This document shows positions 25,109-34,593 of a stretch of 64,000 bases of DNA, piece by piece; the stretch's first letter is position 1; every line of letters starts with the position of its first letter. The notes beneath the pieces were generated by a model, which saw nothing but the letters and a program-made list of their open reading frames with translations, ran no database searches and was not told where the DNA came from. The DNA is taken from the NCBI GenBank assembly GCA_040779335.1, contig JBFONV010000001.1:310001-374000 (forward strand). Direction: 5' to 3'. The DNA comes from JBFONV01 sp040779335 (GTDB taxonomy: Bacteria > Pseudomonadota > Gammaproteobacteria > Enterobacterales > Alteromonadaceae). Position numbers and translations under genes: made by a program.

Positions 25109-27763
25109 TTAATAAAAGTCATACGAAAATCTAAAGCCAATAGTGCGAGGTCTATTAGTAACAACTTTTGGGGTAAACTGTTGAGTATCAATATATAAAA
25201 CTGCACTTTTATCAGTTAAGTTATTGATAAATATTTCAGCTTTCCATTCGTCATTAGTCACACCAAAACTTAGGTTTGCCAGCACGTAACTATCTTGCAC
25301 ATAACGGCCACCAGCGAAGGTTTCGCCATTACTGTCTTGATAATTTACACCCGCATAAACGTCGGCTTCTTTTTGAATACTTAAACCAGAGCCAGTACCA
25401 TAAACTAAATTAGTGGTATCTTCTAGCACGTAGGCATCCATAGTCATACTGGCAAGTCTTTCGCCGGTATAGCTGATAGAACCGTTAATATATCCAGTGA
25501 TGTCATTAGCAATTTCATAGAAATATTCAGCTTGTAAATTACCTGAAAACTCTGCGGAATAAGGTAGTTGACTACCTACTGCCGGAGCAATGCCTGCAAG
25601 TTCGGCATTAACTGAGGTTATTTCGGTGTCAATGAAACTAAATGCACCCGATATCACTAAATCATCGGTTGCAACCCAGCTGAAATCACCATCTATACCT
25701 TTTATTTCTGCGTCACCAACGTTATCAGTAAAAACTAAGAAACTAATGTTGGTAGGGTCGAATCGTGATGTTTGTAAATCCGATATATCTGAATAATAGG
25801 CAGTAGCATTTAAGCGTAATGTTTGGTCAAATAACGTTGATTTTATACCAAACTCTACGTTGTCTAAGTTATCGGTCGTTGAGTAGACTGGAATGCGGAA
25901 GCCATCAAATGCGCCTTCTTGATTCTTAGCTAAACCACCACCGACACGGTTAGTCACCGGCGGTCTAAAACCTTCAGAGTAGGAAGCAAAAACCATAATA
26001 TCGTTTGCTACTTGCCAATCGATTGAGGCTTTAATGATGGTATCGTCTACGGTCAATGTGCCGTCATTATCAAGCAAGCCGGTCTCTAACTGACCATTGG
26101 CTATTGCAGCTTGAATTGCTGCAGCTTCTTCTGCGCCGAAAAACTCAGTTAAAGCGGCATCACTGCCGTCACCAAAGGCTCGTAACCTGCCACTAACATC
26201 AACCGTAGTAGTAGCTCCTTTAAATTTGTCATCAATTTGGTACCAGCGCGCGCCAAAGCTTGCGGTGACAGTGTCAGTTAAATCAAATTCTAACTGACCA
26301 AAAACAGCGATTTGATCTATGGTGTGGGTAATATCATTAACAAAGCTAATTTCAGAAGAGAAAGGCCCACCATTACTATTAATACCTTCACTACCTGCTA
26401 GAGTTCGTTGTAGATTGGTAAAATACGGTAAGTCGGTATTACCTATCTGAAATTGTCCAACCGTTGACAGCTCTTGAGAATCGTAAAAAACACCCGCCGT
26501 GATACGCCATTGGTTGTCAGCTGGAGTATTGAAACGAAACTCGTGAGTAATACGCGAGGTACTGGTTTGCTCTTTATAAAATTTAGTTGGGTCTACACAC
26601 TCTTGGGTTTCAGGTGTACCTGCATAGTTACAGGCATAATAGGCGGCAAATGAACCGCCATTAGTATAGCCAGTGTAATCAATGGTTGAGTTGATCTCTC
26701 TATCGAGATACCCACCTGTATAAACCAGGTCAAGATGCTCAAGTCGGCCTTCTAATGTCCATGTCGTTAAGCCAAAATCATCATTGTTATTTTCTGGTAT
26801 AAAACGGTTGGTAGATGATTCACCTTCAAGGTTTGGATCATATGCAAAGACACCCTCGGTATCGAGAGATTGTTGGGTATGCTGAACCAACAGCTCCCAA
26901 TCATTATTGATTAAATAAGATAAACCAAAACGGGCACCTGAATAATTGGCGGTATTAAAATTATCTTCAACTAAAGCGTCATTTTTAGGCGAAGTTACAG
27001 GGATGCTTGCTGGGTTGGTTAACGCGTCGCCCGAAACTCGACTGATAACCTCGGCGCTCCCAATATAGCCACCTTCGCCGGGGACATTTAATATATTGTC
27101 TATCCAGCCACCTTGATAGTCGTTGTATGTAGCAACGCGCACGGCTAGCGAATCTGTTAAAGACATATTGAAATATGCTTCAACGGAGTTGCTCATATCC
27201 CCACCTTTGGTTGAGCTCGTACTCGTATCAAAACCAGCAGAGAAACCATCATGATTAGGTTTGTTGGTAATTAGGCGCACGGTACCTGATTGAGAACTGG
27301 CGCCAAATAGCGTGCCTTGTGGCCCTGGTAATACTTCGATACGCTGAACGTCGGTTGCGTAAATATCTAAGTTACGTCCTTGCATTGATACTGGTTGCTC
27401 GTCTAAATAAAAGGCAACAGATGGCTGTAAGGCTTGCACTGATGATACAGCAATGCTGGTTTGTGTGGTTGCCGCGCCACGAATATATATTTCATTTTGC
27501 CCAGGGCCGGTGCCCTGAAAAACAACATTAGGTAAAAATTCTACATATTCATCAAAGTTAGCAACACCAAGGTTTTCTAAACTATCACCTGTTAAAGCAG
27601 TTACAGTAACAGGAACTTCTTGGATAGATTCAGTACGTTTAGTGGCAGTAACCTCAATGACTTCTATTTTCGCTTTGTCTTGTTTTTTGCCTTCTTCTGC
27701 ATAGAGAGAGCTTGACGCTGCTATGGCTGTTAATACAGCACAATGCAGTTTAGTGAATTTCAT
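25109..27763 (-). CDS. TonB-dependent outer-membrane receptor
   Basis: This 884-residue protein has a signal peptide (residues 1-22) and a TonB-box-like segment IEVIEVTATKR. A plug domain (about 45-170, with EVLPGPQGTLFGASSQSGTVRLIT) is followed by a long beta-barrel ending in RPRTIGFRFSYDFY, whose terminal aromatic is expected for outer-membrane insertion. It imports a ligand energised by TonB. The ligand is not predictable; the barrel type resembles receptors of marine bacteria for siderophores, vitamins or carbohydrates. Monocistronic, with a terminator after it, and divergent from the BCCT gene. Confidence 0.9.
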   Translation of the reverse strand: MKFTKLHCAVLTAIAASSSLYAEEGKKQDKAKIEVIEVTATKRTESIQEVPVTVTALTGDSLENLGVANFDEYVEFLPNVVFQGTGPGQNEIYIRGAATTQTSIAVSSVQALQPSVAFYLDEQPVSMQGRNLDIYATDVQRIEVLPGPQGTLFGASSQSGTVRLITNKPNHDGFSAGFDTSTSSTKGGDMSNSVEAYFNMSLTDSLAVRVATYNDYQGGWIDNILNVPGEGGYIGSAEVISRVSGDALTNPASIPVTSPKNDALVEDNFNTANYSGARFGLSYLINNDWELLVQHTQQSLDTEGVFAYDPNLEGESSTNRFIPENNNDDFGLTTWTLEGRLEHLDLVYTGGYLDREINSTIDYTGYTNGGSFAAYYACNYAGTPETQECVDPTKFYKEQTSTSRITHEFRFNTPADNQWRITAGVFYDSQELSTVGQFQIGNTDLPYFTNLQRTLAGSEGINSNGGPFSSEISFVNDITHTIDQIAVFGQLEFDLTDTVTASFGARWYQIDDKFKGATTTVDVSGRLRAFGDGSDAALTEFFGAEEAAAIQAAIANGQLETGLLDNDGTLTVDDTIIKASIDWQVANDIMVFASYSEGFRPPVTNRVGGGLAKNQEGAFDGFRIPVYSTTDNLDNVEFGIKSTLFDQTLRLNATAYYSDISDLQTSRFDPTNISFLVFTDNVGDAEIKGIDGDFSWVATDDLVISGAFSFIDTEITSVNAELAGIAPAVGSQLPYSAEFSGNLQAEYFYEIANDITGYINGSISYTGERLASMTMDAYVLEDTTNLVYGTGSGLSIQKEADVYAGVNYQDSNGETFAGGRYVQDSYVLANLSFGVTNDEWKAEIFINNLTDKSAVLYIDTQQFTPKVVTNRPRTIGFRFSYDFY

Positions 27764-27974
27764 ATTGATTATTCCTTGGCTTTTTATAGGTTTGAGTTGA
27801 TACTTTTAGTGTTCTAATTATATTTTTACTGATTTACAGTTTAGCAACAAACTCTACTTACCTCAAACTGCTATATTATATGGGTTTATTTATAATGTTT
27901 AAATTACCCTAATATTGTTTAAATTTGTTTTCAGTAGATATAATATCAATACGAATTAATTTTAGGGGAATGAT

Positions 27975-29924
27975 TTGCCTTCATCCGACCAGAGTCAATT
28001 AAATAAAAAGGTCTTTTTTAGTGCCTCAGCTATCATTATTGCACTTTTAATATACACCGCCGCGCTCCCTAAACAGGCACAAAGCCTATTTACTGTTGTC
28101 CAAGCTACCATTGTCGATAACGGGAGTTGGTTTTATGTACTGACCGTGGCATTCATCTTGTTTTTTGTGATTTTCTTAGGGCTTTCTCGTTACGGTAGTA
28201 TTCGTTTAGGACCCGATCATTCAACACCTGATTATTCGCTAGTCACTTGGCTTTCTATGCTTTTTGCTGCTGGTATGGGCATAGGCCTGATGTTCTTTGG
28301 TGTCGCAGAGCCATTGATGCATTATTTATCACCTCCTACCGCAGAAACGGGTACAGTTGCCGCGGCTCGAGAAGCAATGAAAATGACTTTTTTCCATTGG
28401 GGCTTGCATGCTTGGGCAATATATACCGTTGTTGCATTGGTGCTCGCGTATTTTAGTTATCGACATAATTTACCGCTGACGTTACGCTCCGCGTTATATC
28501 CATTGATTGGCGAGAGAATTTATCAATGGCCAGGACATTTAGTTGATGTTTTTGCTGTGGTTAGTACTGTTTTTGGTGTGGCCACTTCGCTTGGTTTAGG
28601 GGCGTCACAGGTTAATGCTGGTTTTAGTTATTTGTTCGAAATTGATGTGTCTAATACCAATCAAATCATCATTATGTGTGCGATCACCGCGCTTGCCGTT
28701 ATCTCAGTGGCAACTGGTTTAGACAAGGGAATTAAAATATTGTCTGAAACAAATATGATCTTGGCGGTCTGTTTGTTGGTGTTGATTTTTGTGCTCGGTC
28801 CAACGGTGTTTTTATTACAGGCTTATTTACAAAATATTGGCGATTATTTAGCTGATATAGTTCACAACACCTTTAATTTATTCGCGTATAAGAAAACTAA
28901 TTGGATAGGCGGATGGACAATATTTTACTGGGGCTGGTGGCTGGCATGGGCACCGTTTGTCGGCCTATTTATTGCCAGGATTTCTCGTGGACGTACTATT
29001 AGAGAGTTCATTTTAGGAGTCATGCTGATCCCCTCTGTATTCACTTTGTTATGGATGACTATTTTTGGTAATAGCGCCATTGATTTGGTTTATAACCAAG
29101 GGGTTGTCGCTTTAGGGGATATGGTTAGCCAAGACTCCTCTGTCGCATTATTTGTGTTTTTGGAAAACTTCCCGTTGACCACTGTATTGTCATTTTTTAG
29201 TGTGGTAATGATAGTCATTTTCTTTGTTACTTCTTGTGACTCTGGCGCGATGGTGGTTGATATGCTCTGTTCTCACGGCAGCAATGATACTCCGTTGTGG
29301 CAACGTATTTATTGGGCCGTAGGCATTGGTATTGTTGCCGCTATATTATCATTAGCTGGAGGTCTTAATGCTCTGCAAACCATGACTATTGCCAGTGCTT
29401 TGCCTTTTGCTATTGTTTTATTACTCGCCATTATGGGCTTGATCAAAGCATTAAGGGTTGAAGCTTTTAAGCAGGAAAGCCAGTTGATAACAGCTATTCC
29501 CCATGCTGATGGCAATAATAGTGGTGACTGGCAAATGCGGTTAAAGAACATTGTTGATTTTCCAAACAAAAGTAACGTTAACAAATTCATCAATCAGACC
29601 GTGGCACCGGCATTAGACCTAGTCGCGCAAGAGCTTCAGGATAAGCAAATTAATGTTAATGTTTCACATGAAGATGGTTTGAGCTTAACTGTCGATCACG
29701 GAGATGCACAAAAATTTGTTTATCGAGTTATCGCGCGAAAGTACATGCAACCGGATTTTGCCAGTGAAGATGACGACGATGAGCAAAGCTATTATCGAGC
29801 TGAAGTTCATTTGGTGGAAGGCGGCCAAGATTATGACATTATGGGATGGTCAAAAATGGCGGTGATCAATAATATTATCGACCAATATCATAAACATTTG
29901 CATTTTTTACACCTACTCCGCTAA
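27975..29924 (+). CDS. BCCT-family (BetT-like) transporter
   Basis: This 649-residue integral membrane protein has twelve helices and the betaine/choline/carnitine family signatures: FAAGMGIGLMFFGVAEPL near residue 95 and FYWGWWLAWAPFVGLFIARISRGRT near 315. A hydrophilic C-terminal domain (about 515-649) like that of BetT is present. It probably takes up choline or a betaine for osmoprotection or as nutrient. The start is TTG with AGGGGAA 4-5 bases before it; the adjacent ATG at 27970 runs into a stop after ten codons. No bet catabolic genes are adjacent. Confidence 0.88.
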   Translation: MPSSDQSQLNKKVFFSASAIIIALLIYTAALPKQAQSLFTVVQATIVDNGSWFYVLTVAFILFFVIFLGLSRYGSIRLGPDHSTPDYSLVTWLSMLFAAGMGIGLMFFGVAEPLMHYLSPPTAETGTVAAAREAMKMTFFHWGLHAWAIYTVVALVLAYFSYRHNLPLTLRSALYPLIGERIYQWPGHLVDVFAVVSTVFGVATSLGLGASQVNAGFSYLFEIDVSNTNQIIIMCAITALAVISVATGLDKGIKILSETNMILAVCLLVLIFVLGPTVFLLQAYLQNIGDYLADIVHNTFNLFAYKKTNWIGGWTIFYWGWWLAWAPFVGLFIARISRGRTIREFILGVMLIPSVFTLLWMTIFGNSAIDLVYNQGVVALGDMVSQDSSVALFVFLENFPLTTVLSFFSVVMIVIFFVTSCDSGAMVVDMLCSHGSNDTPLWQRIYWAVGIGIVAAILSLAGGLNALQTMTIASALPFAIVLLLAIMGLIKALRVEAFKQESQLITAIPHADGNNSGDWQMRLKNIVDFPNKSNVNKFINQTVAPALDLVAQELQDKQINVNVSHEDGLSLTVDHGDAQKFVYRVIARKYMQPDFASEDDDDEQSYYRAEVHLVEGGQDYDIMGWSKMAVINNIIDQYHKHLHFLHLLR

Positions 29925-29932
29925 CGCATCGG

Positions 29933-29961
29933 CGCCAGTTTCCTTGATAAAGAAACTGGCG
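29933..29961. terminator. bidirectional terminator between BCCT and glrR
   Basis: CGCCAGTTTC (29933-29942) and GAAACTGGCG (29952-29961) pair perfectly over 10 bases with a 9-base loop, between two convergent genes. Confidence 0.8.
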
Positions 29962-29975
29962 TTAATTTACCTTAC

Positions 29976-31340
29976 TTATTCCTCTCTAAAGGCTTCCGCG
30001 TTAAGGTGGTGTCTGTTTAACAGTTTATAAAACTCTGTTCTATTGCGCTGAGCAATGCGGGCAGCTTGAGAGACATTCCCTGCGGTAAGTTTAAGCAACT
30101 TGGCCAAGTAGTCGCGCTCAAATTGATCTCTTGCTTCTTGAAAAGAGGGCAGTTGTGAGGTTTTTTCCCGTAGGGCATTACTAACGAGTGCAGCATTGAT
30201 TAATGACTCAGTGCTCAGCGCGACACTTTGTTCAACTACGTTTTGTAGTTGGCGAATATTGCCCGGCCATGGGGCGCTGATCAATAGCTCCATTGCATCG
30301 GCGGTAAAGCCAGTGACCGAAATAGGGGAGTTAACTTGTACATGTTTTAAAAAATGTTGGGCTAACAGCGGAATATCTTCGCGACGTTCGGCAAGTGGCG
30401 GCAATATTAACTCAACCACATTAAGGCGATAATACAAATCTTCTCTAAAGGTTTTATCAACAATGGCTTGTTGTAAATTTTTATGGGTTGCCGAAATGAT
30501 ACGAACATCTGTTTTTATCGATTGTGTGCTGCCAACGGGGCGAATTTCTTTTTCCTGTAATGCGCGCAATAGTTTTACTTGAAAACTCATTGGCATATCA
30601 CCAATTTCATCTAAAAATAAGGTGCCGCCATTAGTGGCTTGAAATAGGCCGACGTGGTTTTTTTCGGCACCGGTAAATGCGCCTTTTGCATGACCGAAAA
30701 GCTCTGACTCCAAAAGTTGCTCAGGAATTGCGGCGCAATTAATGGCGGTAAAGGGTTTATCGCGTCGACTACTGGCCTGGTGGATAGCTTTAGCTAACAA
30801 TTCTTTACCAGTACCACTTTGGCTATGGATCAACAAACTAAAATCACTTTGTGCAACTTGATTGGTTTGTTGTAATAACGACTCCATCACCGCGCTACGA
30901 CTGATGATTTCAGCGCGCCAAGCAGATTCCTTAGGACTATGCTCGGTAATAGAAGGTTGCAACTGAATGGCTTTTTGCACCGTTTCTAATAATTCTTGGC
31001 TTTCAAAAGGCTTAGTGAGGAAACTAAATACCCCTTGTTTAGTGGCGTTTATCGCATCGGGTATAGTGCCATGGGCAGTCATGATCACTACCGGCATATT
31101 CGGATGTTGCTGTCTAATTTGCTCAAACAGGGCCATGCCATCCATCCCTTCCATACGCAAATCGCTGATCACCATATGAGGATGAAAACTTTTCAATATT
31201 CCTAAAGCCATTTTGGCATTCGCGGCCGATTCGACGTTATAGCCGGCAGCAGATAATCTTATGCCAAGTAAACGCAATAAGCTGGGATCATCATCAACAA
31301 TGAGAATTTTTTTCTGTGTTGGTGCTTCAATATTATTCAT
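29976..31340 (-). CDS. glrR: sigma-54-dependent response regulator GlrR/QseF-like
   Basis: This 454-residue response regulator has a receiver domain (residues 10-125, phosphoacceptor Asp in VISDLRMEGMDG) and an AAA+ activator domain with Walker A QSGTGKE, the sigma-54 loop GAFTGAE and Walker B LFLDEIGD. A C-terminal Fis-type helix-turn-helix (GNVSQAARIAQRNRTEFYKLL) follows. Once phosphorylated by the adjacent kinase it should activate sigma-54 promoters. It is the last gene of the three-gene operon glrK-qseG-glrR, a conserved gammaproteobacterial layout linked in enterobacteria to envelope stress and amino-sugar homeostasis. Confidence 0.88.
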   Translation of the reverse strand: MNNIEAPTQKKILIVDDDPSLLRLLGIRLSAAGYNVESAANAKMALGILKSFHPHMVISDLRMEGMDGMALFEQIRQQHPNMPVVIMTAHGTIPDAINATKQGVFSFLTKPFESQELLETVQKAIQLQPSITEHSPKESAWRAEIISRSAVMESLLQQTNQVAQSDFSLLIHSQSGTGKELLAKAIHQASSRRDKPFTAINCAAIPEQLLESELFGHAKGAFTGAEKNHVGLFQATNGGTLFLDEIGDMPMSFQVKLLRALQEKEIRPVGSTQSIKTDVRIISATHKNLQQAIVDKTFREDLYYRLNVVELILPPLAERREDIPLLAQHFLKHVQVNSPISVTGFTADAMELLISAPWPGNIRQLQNVVEQSVALSTESLINAALVSNALREKTSQLPSFQEARDQFERDYLAKLLKLTAGNVSQAARIAQRNRTEFYKLLNRHHLNAEAFREE

Positions 31341-31346
31341 TTAAAT

Positions 31347-31928
31347 TTACTGTCCACGTTCACTAATGGCTTTTTCAATCTTTTTAAGTTGCACAATCTG
31401 TTTATTTAATTGGGCGATGGTTTGTTGATTACTGTCGATTTGTTGTTGTTGGCTGGCGAGCAGTGTTTTGGATTGCTTATAGGCACTCTTGTAATTATTC
31501 AGCTCTTCTAAAAGTAATAACTGTTGATTCAATTGGTCTTTTAACATCACGACAAACGCAAGATCGGTGGCATTGAATATCGCGTTATTATATGGCTCTA
31601 ATTGATAGTCGTTCAGTTGAGATTTTGCCGTATAAGCGTTATGAATAGGTGAGTTGGGCAAGCTGTATAACATGATCAGTTGCAAGTCAGCATTGATATA
31701 GCCAGATTTTTTATTGCGTTTTTGTTGATTGATTTCTTGAACAACTTCTTCATCATTTAGGCTTTTTATCCATAAATAATAATGACTAAAGTCAGTTTTG
31801 TTATTGTTTGCAAACGGCAAAGATTGACAGGCACTTAACATAAATAAAGTTGCGAGTATTAGCCAAGCCCTAATGTTGATAGAGCTGGAAATTGTTTTGC
31901 AGCATTTATCTAAACGTAATTGTTTCAT
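31347..31928 (-). CDS. qseG: QseG-like outer-membrane lipoprotein
   Basis: This 193-residue protein has a lipoprotein signal peptide and lipobox LSAC (Cys34). The C-terminal third is a long coiled coil (about 135-190, rich in Gln/Leu heptads). By position between the kinase and response regulator it corresponds to QseG/YfhG, which in enterobacteria controls the kinase from the outer membrane. The start overlaps the glrK stop (ATGA). Identification rests on context more than sequence. Confidence 0.7.
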   Translation of the reverse strand: MKQLRLDKCCKTISSSINIRAWLILATLFMLSACQSLPFANNNKTDFSHYYLWIKSLNDEEVVQEINQQKRNKKSGYINADLQLIMLYSLPNSPIHNAYTAKSQLNDYQLEPYNNAIFNATDLAFVVMLKDQLNQQLLLLEELNNYKSAYKQSKTLLASQQQQIDSNQQTIAQLNKQIVQLKKIEKAISERGQ

Positions 31929-33418
31929 TTTTTATCGCCTAACTTTATTGCTCTGGGGAGCGTTATTTGGCAACAAGTGCCTACTTTTTGATGGCTTGGG
32001 GATTGAATGCTAATTTCGCCGTTAAGTCGCATCAGTAATTCTTTTACAATGGTGAGACCGAGTCCACTACCTTTTATTTGGCTATTCTCAGGAGCCGGAC
32101 CTTGGTAGAACGCGTCAAAAATTTTACCTTTAATGTTGGCTGTGATACCTGGACCTTGATCTGATATCGCCATTTGCAGCAGGTCGTTTTCTATCGACGA
32201 AATAATGTCAATGACACCATTATCATCCGAGTATTTGATGGCGTTAGAAATGATATTATCGATAATAACTTTTAACTGTTTGCTGTTGCTATACAGATAG
32301 ATATTTTCAGTTGATTGATTTATCGTTAATTTTTTTCTTTTTATGTCAAGTTTATGATCAGCCAATACTTGAGCTACTAATGGCTGCAAAGCTATTTTTT
32401 CGCTGTCTTGCAAACTGGTAGAGTCTAAGACAATATTAAAATCGAGTAGGTCTTCAATCAGACGTTGTAGACGATTAACACTGTTTTTAATGATATGGCA
32501 AATTTCGGTTTGTTCGTCATTTAACTTACCAACACTATTGTCATAAAGTAATTCAGTTCCTTCTCTAATTGCGGCCAACGGCGTTTTTAGCTCATGTGAT
32601 ATATGACGAATAAAACTCGATTTTTGCAGTTCTAACGCATGTAAGCGCATACGCATTATCTCTAGTGCATCAGCAATTTCTCGGATCTCAGGTGAGCCTT
32701 TAAGCACTATTTCTTTATCAAAGTCACCTTGTTCTAATGATTGAATCTTTTTAATTAATAACTTTAACGGCGTGGTAATTAAGAAGATGAATAGTCCGGC
32801 AATAACTAGCGTAATGGGAATGATCAACAAACTAATCAACATAGTACGACTGACTTGTTCTGCGGTGGCCTTTATTTGCTCAGCCTGAGCATTAATTAAT
32901 TCATTACTGCGTAGATTAATTTTTTGGCTAATGCCTGCTAACGCGACAAATTGGGTTTGTAGGGTCTCGAGTGAACGTTCATTCTTGTCATCGACTGAAA
33001 TAAGGCGGTTAATCATAGTCAGTTTCGTAAGAAAGGCATCGCAAAGCGCATTGAGTTTTTCATCGTGATAGTTTTTTAACTGTGCGTCGATGAGTGCAAT
33101 AATGTGCTGTTCTTGCGTCAAGTAATTTGTTTTCAACTCAAGATCTTTTAACACTAAATACTGGCTGGCGAAGCGTTCTAAGTTCAATTGGCTTTCGTTA
33201 AGTTCACGATTCACGGTGGTTAAGTTTGCCACAGAGAATATGGCTTGAGTGCCTTGTTTAGATATTTTCTCTACTTGAACACCACTATAAATCAAGGCTA
33301 ATACCAATGGCAGGGCGACGAGAGTAAAGCCCAGTAAGGTCAGTTTTTTAATTGATAACCCATCGGTATCAAAGCGCTGTTTTAACGAGCTCATAAAAGG
33401 CAGTATTTTGTTCAGCAC
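31925..33418 (-). CDS. glrK: sensor histidine kinase GlrK/QseE-like
   Basis: This 497-residue protein has two membrane helices (about 28-48 and 195-215) around a helical periplasmic region, then a HAMP domain and an H-box FIRHISHELKTPLAAIREG. The ATPase domain includes the N-box (DNIISNAIKYSD), G1 (DQGPGI) and G2 (GSGLGLTIVKEL). It should phosphorylate the GlrR-like regulator encoded two genes downstream. The start GTG at 33418 is uncertain; ATG at 33394 is an alternative, and neither has a strong ribosome-binding site. Confidence 0.85.
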   Translation of the reverse strand: MLNKILPFMSSLKQRFDTDGLSIKKLTLLGFTLVALPLVLALIYSGVQVEKISKQGTQAIFSVANLTTVNRELNESQLNLERFASQYLVLKDLELKTNYLTQEQHIIALIDAQLKNYHDEKLNALCDAFLTKLTMINRLISVDDKNERSLETLQTQFVALAGISQKINLRSNELINAQAEQIKATAEQVSRTMLISLLIIPITLVIAGLFIFLITTPLKLLIKKIQSLEQGDFDKEIVLKGSPEIREIADALEIMRMRLHALELQKSSFIRHISHELKTPLAAIREGTELLYDNSVGKLNDEQTEICHIIKNSVNRLQRLIEDLLDFNIVLDSTSLQDSEKIALQPLVAQVLADHKLDIKRKKLTINQSTENIYLYSNSKQLKVIIDNIISNAIKYSDDNGVIDIISSIENDLLQMAISDQGPGITANIKGKIFDAFYQGPAPENSQIKGSGLGLTIVKELLMRLNGEISIQSPSHQKVGTCCQITLPRAIKLGDKK

Positions 33419-33773
33419 TAGCGGTATTTATCCTGATATATATGGCGAATAAGCAAAGTTCAACCTCGCCTTTGTATGTTAAGTCAGTGCATAATTCAAT
33501 GCTGTCGTTAATTGGCGACAGTGTGCAAGCATAACATTTTACAACGCTTATCTGTTGATTTTTATATGTTTAAATTTGTAGTCGCTTTAAAACTGCTGTT
33601 CAAAATTATTTAGAGAAAATTAACTGTCTCCAAATGGCAACATATAACTGAGTTGCTTTTTTGTCTTTTTATTATATATCAATGTGTTATGTGGTTGGTA
33701 CAGCTTGTGCATTGTTAATAGGGAAATTAATAATAACGGGTAATTCATACCTATTTAAATGGAAGGAAGAACA
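33419..33773. other. 355-bp intergenic region between glrK and the EF-hand gene
   Basis: No convincing coding frame was seen. It contains a small hairpin CTGTCG/CGACAG (33502-33507 and 33516-33521) and AT-rich promoter-like DNA before the EF-hand gene. In enterobacteria the sRNA glmY lies upstream of glrK; I found no sigma-54 promoter motif on the minus strand here, so no such RNA is called. Confidence 0.5.
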
Positions 33774-34064
33774 ATGAAAAACATCAGTTTATTAAAAGTT
33801 ACCGCAGCGGTTTTTGTTACTACTTTAGTGTCTTCATTTGTTAGTGCAGACGATAATACCAGCAAGGACATTGTTAAAGTTATTACTACTGCTGAGCAGT
33901 CTGTTAAATTTGAGAGTTTTGATGTTGACAAAAATGGCTTACTTAGCCAAGCGGAAACTAAAAGCAATAAAGTATTGCATGATGCATTTGCAAAAGTTGA
34001 TGTTAATGGCGATGCCACTATCAGCAAAGATGAATTCACGGCCTTTGTAAAAGAAATTAAATAA
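33774..34064 (+). CDS. secreted EF-hand calcium-binding protein
   Basis: This 96-residue protein has a signal peptide (residues 1-25, ending VSA). Two EF-hand loops are visible: DVDKNGLLSQAE and DVNGDATISKDE, each with acidic residues at positions 1, 3 and 12, so calcium binding is likely. It probably acts in the periplasm. GGAAGGAAGA precedes ATG 33774; an ATG five codons earlier overlaps this site and is rejected. No partner is evident. Confidence 0.82.
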   Translation: MKNISLLKVTAAVFVTTLVSSFVSADDNTSKDIVKVITTAEQSVKFESFDVDKNGLLSQAETKSNKVLHDAFAKVDVNGDATISKDEFTAFVKEIK

Positions 34065-34087
34065 TCTAGTTTGCTCGCGTAGTGTTT

Positions 34088-34123
34088 GCCGGCGGCTCCC
34101 AACCATTTAAGCCGGCTTTTTTT
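34088..34123 (+). terminator. terminator after the EF-hand gene
   Basis: GCCGGC (34088-34093) and GCCGGC (34111-34116) can pair around a 17-base loop, followed by T7. The loop is large but the T-run is good. Confidence 0.6.
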
Positions 34124-34134
34124 AAGGTGTAACA

Positions 34135-34467
34135 ATGACAGATACAAGCTCTCGATTTATACAATTAGATAATTGGATTTTTGAAGTGAAATCGGTTCGT
34201 GCGATCCGAGTCGACAGCTATGGAAAGCCGTATGATGCTATTGCTAACTTTAGTTTTAATGGTAATAACGCTTATATCGATGGTTTGATGACGCGTGAAA
34301 ACGAAGATTTTAGCCGCGAAGATTATCAAGTTTTCTATCGAATGTGTCAAAAGCTCGGTATCGAGCAAGTACAGTTTGACCGTTTTAAAGATGATAAGTT
34401 TAGGCAAGATACCGTTGATATAGCACCACTAAAACAACAAACGCCGCGCTTAAAACTGGTCCGCTAA
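34135..34467 (+). CDS. conserved-looking hypothetical protein (110 aa)
   Basis: This 110-residue soluble protein has no signal peptide or membrane segment and I recognise no family. The N-terminal half looks beta-rich (WIFEVKSVRAIRVDSYGKPYDAIANFSFNG) and the C-terminal part helical and basic (LGIEQVQFDRFKDDKFR). AAGGTG lies 5 bases before the ATG, and a strong terminator follows, so it is probably a real gene. Confidence 0.6.
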   Translation: MTDTSSRFIQLDNWIFEVKSVRAIRVDSYGKPYDAIANFSFNGNNAYIDGLMTRENEDFSREDYQVFYRMCQKLGIEQVQFDRFKDDKFRQDTVDIAPLKQQTPRLKLVR

Positions 34468-34517
34468 TAAGTTGTTGTTATGACGATAGCATTAAAATGT
34501 GACTTGTTAGCCGATTC

Positions 34518-34554
34518 AAAGCAGCTCAAGGCTTAGTGCCTTTGAGCTGCTTTT
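34518..34554. terminator. strong bidirectional terminator
   Basis: AAAGCAGCTCAAGGC (34518-34532) pairs with the complementary arm ending GAGCTGCTTT (to 34553) with a single-base bulge, loop TTAGT and a T-run. It separates the hypothetical gene and the convergent radical SAM gene. Confidence 0.85.
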
Positions 34555-34593
34555 CTATGTTAATTGTTTATATAAAAGTGACTAAAAAGCAGT

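Noticed and set aside
33419..33773. glmY-like small RNA
   Set aside because: Position fits, but no sigma-54 promoter motif or strong terminator was found on the right strand.
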